A DNA stretch of 64,000 bases from Inia geoffrensis (Eukaryota > Chordata > Mammalia > Artiodactyla > Iniidae). The position numbers were made by a program, and so were the translations under genes. Below are positions 8,614 to 22,830 of this stretch, piece by piece. Under the pieces are notes generated by a model. The model was not told the DNA's origin. It made no database searches and worked only from the letters and a program-made list of their open reading frames with translations. Position 1 is the stretch's first letter. Every line of letters starts with the position of its first letter. The stretch lies in assembly GCA_036417435.1 (NCBI GenBank), contig CM070899.1, positions 102,612,368 through 102,676,367 on the forward strand, read 5' to 3'.

Positions 8614-9498
8614 TAGAAAACAGCACATTCAAATGAAAAGATGCTCAAGGTCTCTCATGATTAGAGAGTGAAAAGAAAGCTAGACGAGTTTATCCCTGGC
8701 TGAAGTCCTCTCAAACCCTAAAATTTTAAGTGCTCAAGAGGGCAGGCCACAAGGTGAAGCCAGCTATTGCTGTTGGTGGGATTGTAAATTGGTAACAGCC
8801 GGTATGAGGATCAGTAGGCACATTCCTTACCAAACTAAACACTGGAGGTACCACGAGACTCGGCAACCCCGCTGCAGGTCGTATAACCAGACACTAGCAT
8901 CATTGGAAGGAAGCTCTTGCACCCCAGCAGTCGTTGTGGTACCCTTGACCACAGCCAAGACATACAGACGAACGAACTGTCGAGCGAGGGGTGAAGGGAG
9001 AAAGATGTTCCGCTACCTACACACGCTCGACTACCACACAGCCATAGAACAAAATGCACTCATAGTATTTGCAGCAGCATGGGTGGAGCACTAGATGATC
9101 TCACTAATTCTGGTCAATTAGAGGCAGCAAGACACATATACCCGGATATCCCTTATGTGTGCAGTCTACATAGGGATACAAAGGAAGTTAGTAAAGAAAG
9201 GAAACACAGGTTCACAAAGGGAAGAAAGAAGCGAGGAGTTCCCAAAGGGGGAGATTGGAGACCGGGGAAGAGTGAATTAGGAGATTGGGATTAACACAAA
9301 CACATTTAACGTATGAAAAAGTGCTCATCAAGGGCGACTCACCCAAAAGAACATGGGACTCTACCAAATATTCCTCGATAAGTAACAGGGCAAAGGATCC
9401 GAAACCCTACAGGTAGAGCTACGTTTATAATTGCGTCAAGTGGCTGTAGAACTCAAAGAGACGCAGCATTGTATATAAACTATGCTGAAAGAGAAAAG
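8614..9498 (+). mobile_element. L1 3' end relic, unit 3 B
   Basis: Private u2025 T turns the TGA before the relic ORF2 frame into TTA; a TAG three codons further upstream still closes the frame. Confidence 0.85.
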
Positions 9499-10233
9499 GA
9501 CTGTTCAATGACAAGGCAAGTAAGGGGTTACGAAATGGCCACTTTCTTACCTCAGGCCTCTGTGACGTCGGCTGGCGTCAGACCCCTGGAGCCTCAGGAG
9601 GCCTGTGTCCCACGGCTGGAGGATGCTGCTGCTGTTCTCCGCTGCGTGGTACCACAATCTGCCAATCCAACAGGGCCCTCCTACAGGTAAGCACAGCCTG
9701 GTGTACCCAAATGATGATGAAACAGCTGAGAGGGAAGGGCTGTGAAGAAAGCGGATCTCCACAGCTCCTGCTAGGCAAGTTCCCACCTCCAGCCCACTTC
9801 ATTAGAGAGGCCCCACCTGCGAACCACGGCACCCTCCGAGTAGCCCACTTGCAAGGCTTGCGATATGCCTGCGGTGGGGCAGTGCAGGTTAAGGGGCAGG
9901 AGGTGAGCATACACAAGCCCAGAGATGTGTGTTTAGCCACGTTCGACTCCCCATTTCCAATCCAACACCGGGACCCCCTCTAAGACTATCTTTCCCCACG
10001 TTACCAGAGACGACACGGAGCACTGCTGCCACCTCGTGGCACACTGCCGTAACAATCTTACCAACTGTGCTGAAGGGCATCTGTCATCCACAAGGCCTAC
10101 AGCCTGCGGCTTTGAAGACACAACCCAGCCCTCAAGAAATATCCTGGGCTAGGGAAACTGAAACGAATTCAAATCACGCCCGACCCTGAGGCAGGAACCT
10201 TTCAAGAACTCAGTGGTACTCACCCGCGTTGTA

Positions 10234-11110
10234 GAAAACAGCACATTGAAGAGAAAAGATGCTTAGGATCTGTCATGATTAGAGAGTGCAAAGAAAGCTA
10301 GACGAGGTGTTCCCTGGCTGCAGTCCTCTCAAACGCTAAAAGCGTAAGTGCTCAAGAGGGCATGCCAAAAAGAGAAGCCAGCTATTGCTATTGGTGGGAA
10401 TGTAAATTGCTAACAGCCGGTATGAGGAACACTAGGCATATTCCTTACCAAACTAAACACTGGAGGTACCACGAGATTCGGCAACCCCGCTGCAGGTCGT
10501 ATAACCAGACACTAGCATCATTGGAAGAAAGCTCTTGCACCCCAGCGGTCCTTGCGGTTCCCATGACCGCAGCCAAGACAGAGAAATGAACGGAATGGGG
10601 AGCGAGGGGTGAATGGAGAAAGATGTTCTGCTACCTACACACCCTCGACTACCACTCAGCCACAGAACAAAATGAACCCATACTCTTTGCAGCAGCATGG
10701 GTGCAGCAGTACATGATCTCACTAATTCCGGTCAATTAGAGGCAGCAAGACACATATTCCAGGATATCCCACTTTTGTCTGCCGCCTAAATACGGATACT
10801 AAGGAAGCTAGTCCACATAGGAAACACAGGTTCACAAAGGGAAGAACGAAGCCTGGACTTCCCTGAGGGGGAAATTGGAGAACGGGGAAGGGTGAAGTAG
10901 GAGGTCGGGATTCACAGAAACACGCTTAACTTATCAAAAAGTGCTCAAGGGCGACCCACTCTCAATCACAAGGAACGCTACAAAACATTCCTCAATACGC
11001 GAAGAGTGCAAAGAATCCGAGACCCTAAGGGTATAGCTACATGTATAATTGCATCAAGTGGCTGTAGAACTCAAACAGACGCAACATTGTATATGAACTA
11101 GGCTGAAAGG
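10234..11110 (+). mobile_element. L1 3' end relic, unit 4 A
   Basis: It has u972 A (cacaaggaacg), shared only with unit 6. Confidence 0.84.
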
Positions 11111-11946
11111 GAAAAGTACTGTACAATGACAAGGCAAGTAAGGGGTTAAGAAATGCCTACTCTGTTACCTCAGGTGTCTGTGATGTCGTTAGCACGGTAA
11201 CGCCCCTGGAGCCTAAGCAGGCCTGGGTCCCACGGCAGACCTGGGTCCCACGGCAGACCTGGGTCCCACGGCCGGAGCATGCTGCTGCTGAGGCATCAAG
11301 GCAGGAGGACGTGCCACCTGACAAGCGGCACCCCGGACCGCTATTGCCCATTCTCCCCTGCCTGGTACCCCAATCTCCCGATCCAGCGTGGCCCTCCTAC
11401 AGGTAAGCAAAGCCTGGTGTACCCAAATGATGGTGCAGCAGCTGAGAGGGAAGAGCGGTGAAGTAACCGGATCTTCACAGCTCCTGCTAGGCAGGTTCCC
11501 ACCTCCAGCCATCTTCATTAGAGTCGCCCCACCTGCGAACCATGGCACCCTCCGAATGGCCCACTTGCAAGGCTTGCGATAGGTCTGCGGTGGGGCAGTG
11601 CAGGTTAAGGGGCAGGAGGTGAGCATACACAAGCCCAGAGGTGTGTGTTTAGCCACGTTCGACTCCCGATTTCCAATCCAACACCGGGACCCCTCTAATA
11701 CTTTCTTTCCCCAAGTTACCAGAGACGACACGGAGTAGTGCTGCCACCTTGTGGCACACTGCCGTAACAACCTTACCAACTATGCTGAAGGGCAACTGTC
11801 ATTCACAAGGCCTAGAGCCTGCGGCTTTGAAAACACAACCCTGCCCTCAGGAAATATCCTGGGCTAGGCAATCTGAAATGAATCCACATCAGGCCCGACT
11901 CTCAGGCAGAAACCTTACAAGACCTCAGTGGTAGTCACCCGCGTTT

Positions 11947-12831
11947 TAGAAAACAGCACATTCAAATGAAAAGATGCTCAAGGTCTCTCATGATTAGAGA
12001 GTGAAAAGAAAGCTAGACGAGTTGATCCCTGGCTGAAGTCCTCTCAAACCCTAAAATTTTAAGTGCTCAAGAGGGCAGGCCACAAGGTGAAGCCAGCTAT
12101 TGCTGTTGGTGGGATTGTAAATTGGTAACAGCCGGTATGAGGATCAGTAGGCACATTCCTTACCAAACTAAACACAGGAGGTACCACGAGACTCGGCAAC
12201 CCCGCTGCAGGTCGTATAACCAGACACTAGCATCATTGGAAGGAAGCTCTTGCACCCCAGCAGTCGTTGTGGTACCCTTGACCACAGCCAAGACATACAG
12301 ACGAACGAACTGTCGAGCGAGGGGTGAAGGGAGAAAGATGTTCCGCTACCTACACACGCTCGACTACCACACAGCCATAGAACAAAATGCACTCATAGTA
12401 TTTGCAGCAGCATGGGTGGAGCACTAGATGATCTCACTAATTCTGGTCAATTAGAGGCAGCAAGACACATATACCCGGATATCCCTTATGTGTGCAGTCT
12501 ACATAGGGATACAAAGGAAGTTAGTAAAGAAAGGAAACACAGGTTCACAAAGGGAAGAAAGAAGCGAGGAGTTCCCAAAGGGGGAGATTGGAGACCGGGG
12601 AAGAGTGAATTAGGAGATTGGGATTAACACAAACACATTTAACGTATGAAAAAGTGCTCATCAAGGGCGACTCACCCAAAAGAACATGGGACTCTACCAA
12701 ATATTCCTCGATAAGTAACAGGGCAAAGGATCCAAAACCCTACAGGTAGAGCTACGTTTATAATTGCGTCAAGTGGCTGTAGAACTCAAAGAGACGCAGC
12801 ATTGTATATAAACTACGCTGAAAGAGAAAAG
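11947..12831 (+). mobile_element. L1 3' end relic, unit 4 B
   Basis: It has the A/A/C form at u2177/u2735/u2817, as in units 1, 2 and 7. Confidence 0.85.
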
Positions 12832-13566
12832 GACTGTTCAATGACAAGGCAAGTAAGGGGTTACGAAATGGCCACTTTCTTACCTCAGGCCTCTGTGACG
12901 TCGGCTGGCGTCAGACCCCTGGAGCCTCAGGAGGCCTGTGTCCCACGGCTGGAGGATGCTGCTGCTGTTCTCCGCTGCGTGGTACCACAATCTGCCAATC
13001 CAACAGGGCCCTCCTACAGGTAAGCACAGCCTGGTGTACCCAAATGATGATGAAACAGCTGAGAGGGAAGGGCTGTGAAGAAAGCGGATCTCCACAGCTC
13101 CTGCTAGGCAAGTTCCCACCTCCAGCCCACTTCATTAGAGAGGCCCCACCTGCGAACCACGGCACCCTCCGAGTAGCCCACTTGCAAGGCTTGCGATATG
13201 CCTGCGGTGGGGCAGTGCAGGTTAAGGGGCAGGAGGTGAGCATACACAAGCCCAGAGATGTGTGTTTAGCCACGTTCGACTCCCCATTTCCAATCCAACA
13301 CCGGGACCCCCTCTAAGACTATCTTTCCCCACGTTACCAGAGACGACACGGAGCACTGCTGCCACCTCGTGGCACACTGCCGTAACAATCTTACCAACTG
13401 TGCTGAAGGGCATCTGTCATCCACAAGGCCTACAGCCTGCGGCTTTGAAGACACAACCCAGCCCTCAAGAAATATCCTGGGCTAGGGAAACTGAAACGAA
13501 TTCAAATCACGCCCGACCCTGAGGCAGGAACCTTTCAAGAACTCAGTGGTACTCACCCGCGTTGTA

Positions 13567-14443
13567 GAAAACAGCACATTGAAGAGAAAAGATGCTTAGG
13601 ATCTGTCATGATTAGAGAGTGCAAAGAAAGCTAGACGAGGTGTTCCCTGGCTGCAGTCCTCTCAAACGCTAAAAGCGTAAGTGCTCAAGAGGGCATGCCA
13701 AAAAGAGAAGCCAGCTATTGCTATTGGTGGGAATGTAAATTGCTAACAGCCGGTATGAGGAACACTAGGCATATTCCTTACCAAACTAAACACTGGAGGT
13801 ACCACGAGATTCGGCAACCCCGCTGCAGGTCGTATAACCAGACACTAGCATCATTGGAAGAAAGCTCTTGCACCCCAGCGGTCCTTGCGGTTCCCATGAC
13901 CGCAGCCAAGACAGAGAAATGAACGGAATGGGGAGCGAGGGGTGAATGGAGAAAGATGTTCTGCTACCTACACACCCTCGACTACCACTCAGCCACAGAA
14001 CAAAATGAACCCATACTCTTTGCAGCAGCATGGGTGCAGCAGTACATGATCTCACTAATTCCGGTCAATTAGAGGCAGCAAGACACATATTCCAGGATAT
14101 CCCACTTTTGTCTGCCGCCTAAATACGGATACTAAGGAAGCTAGTCCACATAGGAAACACAGGTTCACAAAGGGAAGAACGAAGCCTGGACTTCCCTGAG
14201 GGGGAAATTGGAGAACGGGGAAGGGTGAAGTAGGAGGTCGGGATTCACAGAAACACGCTTAACTTATCAAAAAGTGCTCAAGGGCGACCCACTCTCAATC
14301 ACAGGGAACGCTACAAAACATTCCTCAATACGCGAAGAGTGCAAAGAATCCGAGACCCTAAGGGTATAGCTACATGTATAATTGCATCAAGTGGCTGTAG
14401 AACTCAAACAGACGCAACATTGTATATGAACTAGGCTGAAAGG
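13567..14443 (+). mobile_element. L1 3' end relic, unit 5 A
   Basis: It has the consensus A form with u441 A and u592 C. Confidence 0.84.
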
Positions 14444-15279
14444 GAAAAGTACTGTACAATGACAAGGCAAGTAAGGGGTTAAGAAATGCCTACTCTGTTA
14501 CCTCAGGTGTCTGTGATGTCGTTAGCACGGTAACGCCCCTGGAGCCTAAGCAGGCCTGGGTCCCACGGCAGACCTGGGTCCCACGGCAGACCTGGGTCCC
14601 ACGGCCGGAGCATGCTGCTGCTGAGGCATCAAGGCAGGAGGACGTGCCACCTGACAAGCGGCACCCCGGACCGCTATTGCCCATTCTCCCCTGCCTGGTA
14701 CCCCAATCTCCCGATCCAGCGTGGCCCTCCTACAGGTAAGCAAAGCCTGGTGTACCCAAATGAGGGTGCAGCAGCTGAGAGGGAAGAGCGGTGAAGTAAC
14801 CGGATCTTCACAGCTCCTGCTAGGCAGGTTCCCACCTCCAGCCATCTTCATTAGAGTCGCCCCACCTGCGAACCATGGCACCCTCCGAATGGCCCACTTG
14901 CAAGGCTTGCGATATGTCTGTGGTGGGGCAGTGCAGGTTAAGGGGCAGGAGGTGAGCATACACAAACCCAGAGGTGTGTGTTTAGCCACGTTCGACTCCC
15001 GATTTCCAATCCAACACCGGGACCCCTCTAATACTTTCTTTCCCCAAGTTACCAGAGACGACACGGAGTAGTGCTGCCACCTTGTGGCACACTGCCGTAA
15101 CAACCTTACCAACTATGCTGAAGGGCAACTGTCATTCACAAGGCCTAGAGCCTGCGGCTTTGAAAACACAACCCTGCCCTCAGGAAATATCCTGGGCTAG
15201 GCAATCTGAAATGAATCCACATCAGGCCCGACTCTCAGGCAGAAACCTTACAAGACCTCAGTGGTAGTCACCCGCGTTT

Positions 15280-16164
15280 TAGAAAACAGCACATTCAAAT
15301 GAAAAGATGCTCAAGGTCTCTCATGATTAGAGAGTGAAAAGAAAGCTAGACGAGTTGATCCCTGGCTGAAGTCCTCTCAAACCCTAAAATTTTAAGTGCT
15401 CAAGAGGGCAGGCCACAAGGTGAAGCCAGCTATTGCTGTTGGTGGGATTGTAAATTGGTAACAGCCGGTATGAGGATCAGTAGGCACATTCCTTACCAAA
15501 CTAAACACTGGAGGTACCACGAGACTCGGCAACCCCGCTGCAGGTCGTATAACCAGACACTAGCATCATTGGAAGGAAGCTCTTGCACCCCAGCAGTCGT
15601 TGTGGTACCCTTGACCACAGCCAAGACATACAGACGAACGAACTGTCGAGCGAGGGGTGAAGGGAGAAAGATGTTCCGCTACCTACACACGCTCGACTAC
15701 CACACAGCCATAGAACAAAATGCACTCATAGTATTTGCAGCAGCATGGGTGGAGCACTAGATGATCTCACTAATTCTGGTCAATTAGAGGCAGCAAGACA
15801 CATATACCCGGATATCCCTTATGTGTGCAGTCTACATAGGGATACAAAGGAAGTTAGTAAAGAAAGGAAACACAGGTTCACAAAGGGAAGAAAGAAGCGA
15901 GGAGTTCCCAAAGGGGGAGATTGGAGACCGGGGAAGAGTGAATTAGGAGATTGGGATTAACACAAACACATTTAACGTATGAAAAAGTGCTCATCAAGGG
16001 CGACTCACCCAAAAGAACATGGGACTCTACCAAATATTCCTCGATAAGTAACAGGGCAAAGGATCCGAAACCCTACAGGTAGAGCTACGTTTATAATTGC
16101 GTCAAGTGGCTGTAGAACTCAAAGAGACGCAGCATTGTATATAAACTATGCTGAAAGAGAAAAG
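15280..16164 (+). mobile_element. L1 3' end relic, unit 5 B
   Basis: It has the T/G/T form at u2177/u2735/u2817. Confidence 0.85.
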
Positions 16165-16899
16165 GACTGTTCAATGACAAGGCAAGTAAGGGGTTACGAA
16201 ATGGCCACTTTCTTACCTCAGGCCTCTGTGACGTCGGCTGGCGTCAGACCCCTGGAGCCTCAGGAGGCCTGTGTCCCACGGCTGGAGGATGCTGCTGCTG
16301 TTCTCCGCTGCGTGGTACCACAATCTGCCAATCCAACAGGGCCCTCCTACAGGTAAGCACAGCCTGGTGTACCCAAATGATGATGAAACAGCTGAGAGGG
16401 AAGGGCTGTGAAGAAAGCGGATCTCCACAGCTCCTGCTAGGCAAGTTCCCACCTCCAGCCCACTTCATTAGAGAGGCCCCACCTGCGAACCACGGCACCC
16501 TCCGAGTAGCCCACTTGCAAGGCTTGCGATATGCCTGCGGTGGGGCAGTGCAGGTTAAGGGGCAGGAGGTGAGCATACACAAGCCCAGAGATGTGTGTTT
16601 AGCCACGTTCGACTCCCCATTTCCAATCCAACACCGGGACCCCCTCTAAGACTATCTTTCCCCACGTTACCAGAGACGACACGGAGCACTGCTGCCACCT
16701 CGTGGCACACTGCCGTAACAATCTTACCAACTGTGCTGAAGGGCATCTGTCATCCACAAGGCCTACAGCCTGCGGCTTTGAAGACACAACCCAGCCCTCA
16801 AGAAATATCCTGGGCTAGGGAAACTGAAACGAATTCAAATCACGCCCGACCCTGAGGCAGGAACCTTTCAAGAACTCAGTGGTACTCACCCGCGTTGTA

Positions 16900-17776
16900 G
16901 AAAACAGCACATTGAAGAGAAAAGATGCTTAGGATCTGTCATGATTAGAGAGTGCAAAGAAAGCTAGACGAGGTGTTCCCTGGCTGCAGTCCTCTCAAAC
17001 GCTAAAAGCGTAAGTGCTCAAGAGGGCATGCCAAAAAGAGAAGCCAGCTATTGCTATTGGTGGGAATGTAAATTGCTAACAGCCGGTATGAGGAACACTA
17101 GGCATATTCCTTACCAAACTAAACACTGGAGGTACCACGAGATTCGGCAACCCCGCTGCAGGTCGTATAACCAGACACTAGCATCATTGGAAGAAAGCTC
17201 TTGCACCCCAGCGGTCCTTGCGGTTCCCATGACCGCAGCCAAGACAGAGAAATGAACGGAATGGGGAGCGAGGGGTGAATGGAGAAAGATGTTCTGCTAC
17301 CTACACACCCTCGACTACCACTCAGCCACAGAACAAAATGAACCCATACTCTTTGCAGCAGCATGGGTGCAGCAGTACATGATCTCACTAATTCCGGTCA
17401 ATTAGAGGCAGCAAGACACATATTCCAGGATATCCCACTTTTGTCTGCCGCCTAAATACGGATACTAAGGAAGCTAGTCCACATAGGAAACACAGGTTCA
17501 CAAAGGGAAGAACGAAGCCTGGACTTCCCTGAGGGGGAAATTGGAGAACGGGGAAGGGTGAAGTAGGAGGTCGGGATTCACAGAAACACGCTTAACTTAT
17601 CAAAAAGTGCTCAAGGGCGACCCACTCTCAATCACAAGGAACGCTACAAAACATTCCTCAATACGCGAAGAGTGCAAAGAATCCGAGACCCTAAGGGTAT
17701 AGCTACATGTATAATTGCATCAAGTGGCTGTAGAACTCAAACAGACGCAACATTGTATATGAACTAGGCTGAAAGG
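16900..17776 (+). mobile_element. L1 3' end relic, unit 6 A
   Basis: It has u972 A, as in unit 4. Confidence 0.84.
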
Positions 17777-18612
17777 GAAAAGTACTGTACAATGACAAGG
17801 CAAGTAAGGGGTTAAGAAATGCCTACTCTGTTACCTCAGGTGTCTGTGATGTCGTTAGCACGGTAACGCCCCTGGAGCCTAAGCAGGCCTGGGTCCCACG
17901 GCAGACCTGGGTCCCACGGCAGACCTGGGTCCCACGGCCGGAGCATGCTGCTGCTGAGGCATCAAGGCAGGAGGACGTGCCACCTGACAAGCGGCACCCC
18001 GGACCGCTATTGCCCATTCTCCCCTGCCTGGTACCCCAATCTCCCGATCCAGCGTGGCCCTCCTACAGGTAAGCAAAGCCTGGTGTACCCAAATGAGGGT
18101 GCAGCAGCTGAGAGGGAAGAGCGGTGAAGTAACCGGATCTTCACAGCTCCTGCTAGGCAGGTTCCCACCTCCAGCCATCTTCATTAGAGTCGCCCCACCT
18201 GCGAACCATGGCACCCTCCGAATGGCCCACTTGCAAGGCTTGCGATAGGTCTGCGGTGGGGCAGTGCAGGTTAAGGGGCAGGAGGTGAGCATACAAAAGC
18301 CCAGAGGTGTGTGTTTAGCCACGTTCGACTCCCGATTTCCAATCCAACACCGGGACCCCTCTAATACTTTCTTTCCCCAAGTTACCAGAGACGACACGGA
18401 GTAGTGCTGCCACCTTGTGGCACACTGCCGTAACAACCTTACCAACTATGCTGAAGGGCAACTGTCATTCACAAGGCCTAGAGCCTGCGGCTTTGAAAAC
18501 ACAACCCTGCCCTCAGGAAATATCCTGGGCTAGGCAATCTGAAATGAATCCACATCAGGCCCGACTCTCAGGCAGAAACCTTACAAGACCTCAGTGGTAG
18601 TCACCCGCGTTT

Positions 18613-19497
18613 TAGAAAACAGCACATTCAAATGAAAAGATGCTCAAGGTCTCTCATGATTAGAGAGTGAAAAGAAAGCTAGACGAGTTGATCCCTGGCT
18701 GAAGTCCTCTCAAACCCTAAAATTTTAAGTGCTCAAGAGGGCAGGCCACAAGGTGAAGCCAGCTATTGCTGTTGGTGGGATTGTAAATTGGTAACAGCCG
18801 GTATGAGGATCAGTAGGCACATTCCTTACCAAACTAAACACTGGAGGTACCACGAGACTCGGCAACCCCGCTGCAGGTCGTATAACCAGACACTAGCATC
18901 ATTGGAAGGAAGCTCTTGCACCCCAGCAGTCGTTGTGGTACCCTTGACCACAGCCAAGACATACAGACGAACGAACTGTCGAGCGAGGGGTGAAGGGAGA
19001 AAGATGTTCCGCTACCTACACACGCTCGACTACCACACAGCCATAGAACAAAATGCACTCATAGTATTTGCAGCAGCATGGGTGGAGCACTAGATGATCT
19101 CACTAATTCTGGTCAATTAGAGGCAGCAAGACACATATACCCGGATATCCCTTATGTGTGCAGTCTACATAGGGATACAAAGGAAGTTAGTAAAGAAAGG
19201 AAACACAGGTTCACAAAGGGAAGAAAGAAGCGAGGAGTTCCCAAAGGGGGAGATTGGAGACCGGGGAAGAGTGAATTAGGAGATTGGGATTAACACAAAC
19301 ACATTTAACGTATGAAAAAGTGCTCATCAAGGGCGACTCACCCAAAAGAACATGGGACTCTACCAAATATTCCTCGATAAGTAACAGGGCAAAGGATCCG
19401 AAACCCTACAGGTAGAGCTACGTTTATAATTGCGTCAAGTGGCTGTAGAACTCAAAGAGACGCAGCATTGTATATAAACTATGCTGAAAGAGAAAAG
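18613..19497 (+). mobile_element. L1 3' end relic, unit 6 B
   Basis: It has the T/G/T form, as in units 3 and 5. Confidence 0.85.
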
Positions 19498-20232
19498 GAC
19501 TGTTCAATGACAAGGCAAGTAAGGGGTTACGAAATGGCCACTTTCTTACCTCAGGCCTCTGTGACGTCGGCTGGCGTCAGACCCCTGGAGCCTCAGGAGG
19601 CCTGTGTCCCACGGCTGGAGGATGCTGCTGCTGTTCTCCGCTGCGTGGTACCACAATCTGCCAATCCAACAGGGCCCTCCTACAGGTAAGCACAGCCTGG
19701 TGTACCCAAATGATGATGAAACAGCTGAGAGGGAAGGGCTGTGAAGAAAGCGGATCTCCACAGCTCCTGCTAGGCAAGTTCCCACCTCCAGCCCACTTCA
19801 TTAGAGAGGCCCCACCTGCGAACCACGGCACCCTCCGAGTAGCCCACTTGCAAGGCTTGCGATATGCCTGCGGTGGGGCAGTGCAGGTTAAGGGGCAGGA
19901 GGTGAGCATACACAAGCCCAGAGATGTGTGTTTAGCCACGTTCGACTCCCCATTTCCAATCCAACACCGGGACCCCCTCTAAGACTATCTTTCCCCACGT
20001 TACCAGAGACGACACGGAGCACTGCTGCCACCTCGTGGCACACTGCCGTAACAATCTTACCAACTGTGCTGAAGGGCATCTGTCATCCACAAGGCCTACA
20101 GCCTGCGGCTTTGAAGACACAACTCAGCCCTCAAGAAATATCCTGGGCTAGGGAAACTGAAACGAATTCAAATCACGCCCGACCCTGAGGCAGGAACCTT
20201 TCAAGAACTCAGTGGTACTCACCCGCCTTGTA

Positions 20233-21109
20233 GAAAACAGCACATTGAAGAGAAAAGATGCTTAGGATCTGTCATGATTAGAGAGTGCAAAGAAAGCTAG
20301 ACGAGGTGTTCCCTGGCTGCAGTCCTCTCAAACGCTAAAAGCGTAAGTGCTCAAGAGGGCATGCCAAAAAGAGAAGCCAGCTATTGCTATTGGTGGGAAT
20401 GTAAATTGCTAACAGCCGGTATGAGGAACACTAGGCATATTCCTTACCAAACTAAACACTGGAGGTACCACGAGATTCGGCAACCCCGCTGCAGGTCGTA
20501 TAACCAGACACTAGCATCATTGGAAGAAAGCTCTTGCACCCCAGTGGTCCTTGCGGTTCCCATGACCGCAGCAAAGACAGAGAAATGAACGGAATGGGGA
20601 GCGAGGGGTGAATGGAGAAAGATGTTCTGCTACCTACACACCCTCGACTACCACTCAGCCACAGAACAAAATGAACCCATACTCTTTGCAGCAGCATGGG
20701 TGCAGCAGTACATGATCTCACTAATCCCGGTCAATTAGAGGCAGCAAGACACATATTCCAGGATATCCCACTTTTGTCTGCCGCCTAAATACGGATACTA
20801 AGGAAGCTAGTCCACATAGGAAACACAGGTTCACAAAGGGAAGAACGAAGCCTGGACTTCCCTGAGGGGGAAATTGGAGAACGGGGAAGGGTGAAGTAGG
20901 AGGTCGGGATTCACAGAAACACGCTTAACTTATCAAAAAGTGCTCAAGGGCGACCCACTCTCAATCACAGGGTACGCTACAAAACATTCCTCAATACGCG
21001 AAGAGTGCAAAGAATCCGAGACCCTAAGGGTATAGCTACATGTATAATTGCATCAAGTGGCTGTAGAACTCAAACAGACGCAATATTGTATATGAACTAG
21101 GCTGAAAGG
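20233..21109 (+). mobile_element. L1 3' end relic, unit 7 A
   Basis: It carries u547 T, u728 C and u975 T, with private u575 A and u1086 T. Confidence 0.84.
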
Positions 21110-21945
21110 GAAAAGTACTGTACAATGACAAGGCAAGTAAGGGGTTAAGAAATGCCTACTCTGTTACCTCAGGTGTCTGTGATGTCGTTAGCACGGTAAC
21201 GCCCCTGGAACCTAAGCAGGTCTGGGTCCCACGGCAGACCTGGGTCCCACGGCAGACCTGGGTCCCACGGCCGGAGCATGCTGCTGCTGAGGCATCAAGG
21301 CAGGAGGACGTGCCACCTGACAAGCGGCACCCCGGACCGCTATTGCCCATTCTCCCCTGCCTGGTACCCCAATCTCCCGATCCAGCGTGGCCCTCCTACA
21401 GGTAAGCAAAGCCTGGTGTACCCAAATGAGGGTGGAGCAGCTGAGAGGGAAGAGCGGTGAAGTAACCGGATCTTCACAGCTCCTGCTAGGCAGGTTCCCA
21501 CCTCCAGCCATCTTCATTAGAGTCGCCCCACCTGCGAACCATGGCACCCTCCGAATGGCCCACTTGCAAGGCTTGTGATATGTCTGTGGTGGGGCAGTGC
21601 AGGTTAAGGGGCAGGAGGTGAGCATACACAAGCCCAGAGGTGTGTGTTTAGCCACGTTCGACTCCCGATTTCCAATCCAACACCGGGACCCCTCTAATAC
21701 TTTCTTTCCCCAAGTTACCAGAGACGACACGGAGTAGTGCTGCCACCTTGTGGCACACTGCCGTAACAACCTTACCAACTATGCTGAAGGGCAACTGTCA
21801 TTCACAAGGCCTAGAGCCTGCGGCTTTGAAAACACAACCCTGCCCTCAGGAAATATCCTGGGCTAGGCAATCTGAAATGAATCCACATCAGGCCCGACTC
21901 TCAGGCAGAAACCTTACAAGACCTCAGTGGTAGTCACCCGCGTTT

Positions 21946-22830
21946 TAGAAAACAGCACATTCAAATGAAAAGATGCTCAAGGTCTCTCATGATTAGAGAG
22001 TGAAAAGAAAGCTAGACGAGTTGATCCCTGGCTGAAGTCCTCTCAAACCCTAAAATTTTAAGTGCTCAAGAGGGCAGGCCACAAGGTGAAGCCAGCTATT
22101 GCTGTTGGTGGGATTGTAAATTGGTAACAGCCGGTATGAGGATCAGTAGGCACATTCCTTACCAAACTAAACACAGGAGGTACCACGAGACTCGGCAACC
22201 CCGCTGCAGGTCGTATAACCAGACACTAGCATCATTGGAAGGAAGCTCTTGCACCCCAGCAGTCGTTGTGGTACCCTTGACCACAGCCAAGACATACAGA
22301 CGAACGAACTGTCGAGCGAGGGGTGAAGGGAGAAAGATGTTCCGCTACCTACACACGCTCGACTACCACACAGCCATAGAACAAAATGCACTCATAGTAT
22401 TTGCAGCAGCATGGGTGGAGCACTAGATGATCTCACTAATTCTGGTCAATTAGAGGCAGCAAGACACATATACCCGGATATCCCTTATGTGTGCAGTCTA
22501 CATAGGGATACAAAGGAAGTTAGTAAAGAAAGGAAACACAGGTTCACAAAGGGAAGAAAGAAGCGAGGAGTTCCCAAAGGGGGAGATTGGAGACCGGGGA
22601 AGAGTGAATTAGGAGATTGGGATTAACACAAACACATTTAACGTATGAAAAAGTGCTCATCAAGGGCGACTCACCCAAAAGAACATGGGACTCTACCAAA
22701 TATTCCTCGATAAGTAACAGGGCAAAGGATCCAAAACCCTACAGGTAGAGCTACGTTTATAATTGCGTCAAGTGGCTGTAGAACTCAAAGAGACGCAGCA
22801 TTGTATATAAACTACGCTGAAAGAGAAAAG
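21946..22830 (+). mobile_element. L1 3' end relic, unit 7 B
   Basis: This is the last B relic with the full A/A/C form and the last before the u2312 G block. Confidence 0.85.

Larger units (their letters stand above)
6667..9999 (+). repeat. HOR unit 3
   Basis: This is the last unit with u441 G and u592 T. It switches to u1212/u1223 G/C, u1526-27 CG and u1578 C, and shares u1634 A only with unit 5. Its B monomer is the T/G/T form at u2177/u2735/u2817. The private u2025 T removes a stop codon just upstream of the relic ORF2 frame. Confidence 0.93.
10000..13332 (+). repeat. HOR unit 4
   Basis: From here on u441 is A and u592 is C. It shares u972 A and u1583 G only with unit 6, but its B monomer has the A/A/C form (u2177/u2735/u2817) of units 1, 2 and 7, so the A and B halves have different relatives. 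u1432 T is private. Confidence 0.93.
13333..16665 (+). repeat. HOR unit 5
   Basis: It matches unit 3 at the sites tracked (u1634 A, u1578 C, B form T/G/T) except for the newer u441 A and u592 C states and the lack of unit 3's private u2025 T. Confidence 0.93.
16666..19998 (+). repeat. HOR unit 6
   Basis: Its A monomer matches unit 4 (u972 A, u1583 G, u1590 G) while its B monomer is the T/G/T form of units 3 and 5. u1631 A is private. Confidence 0.93.
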
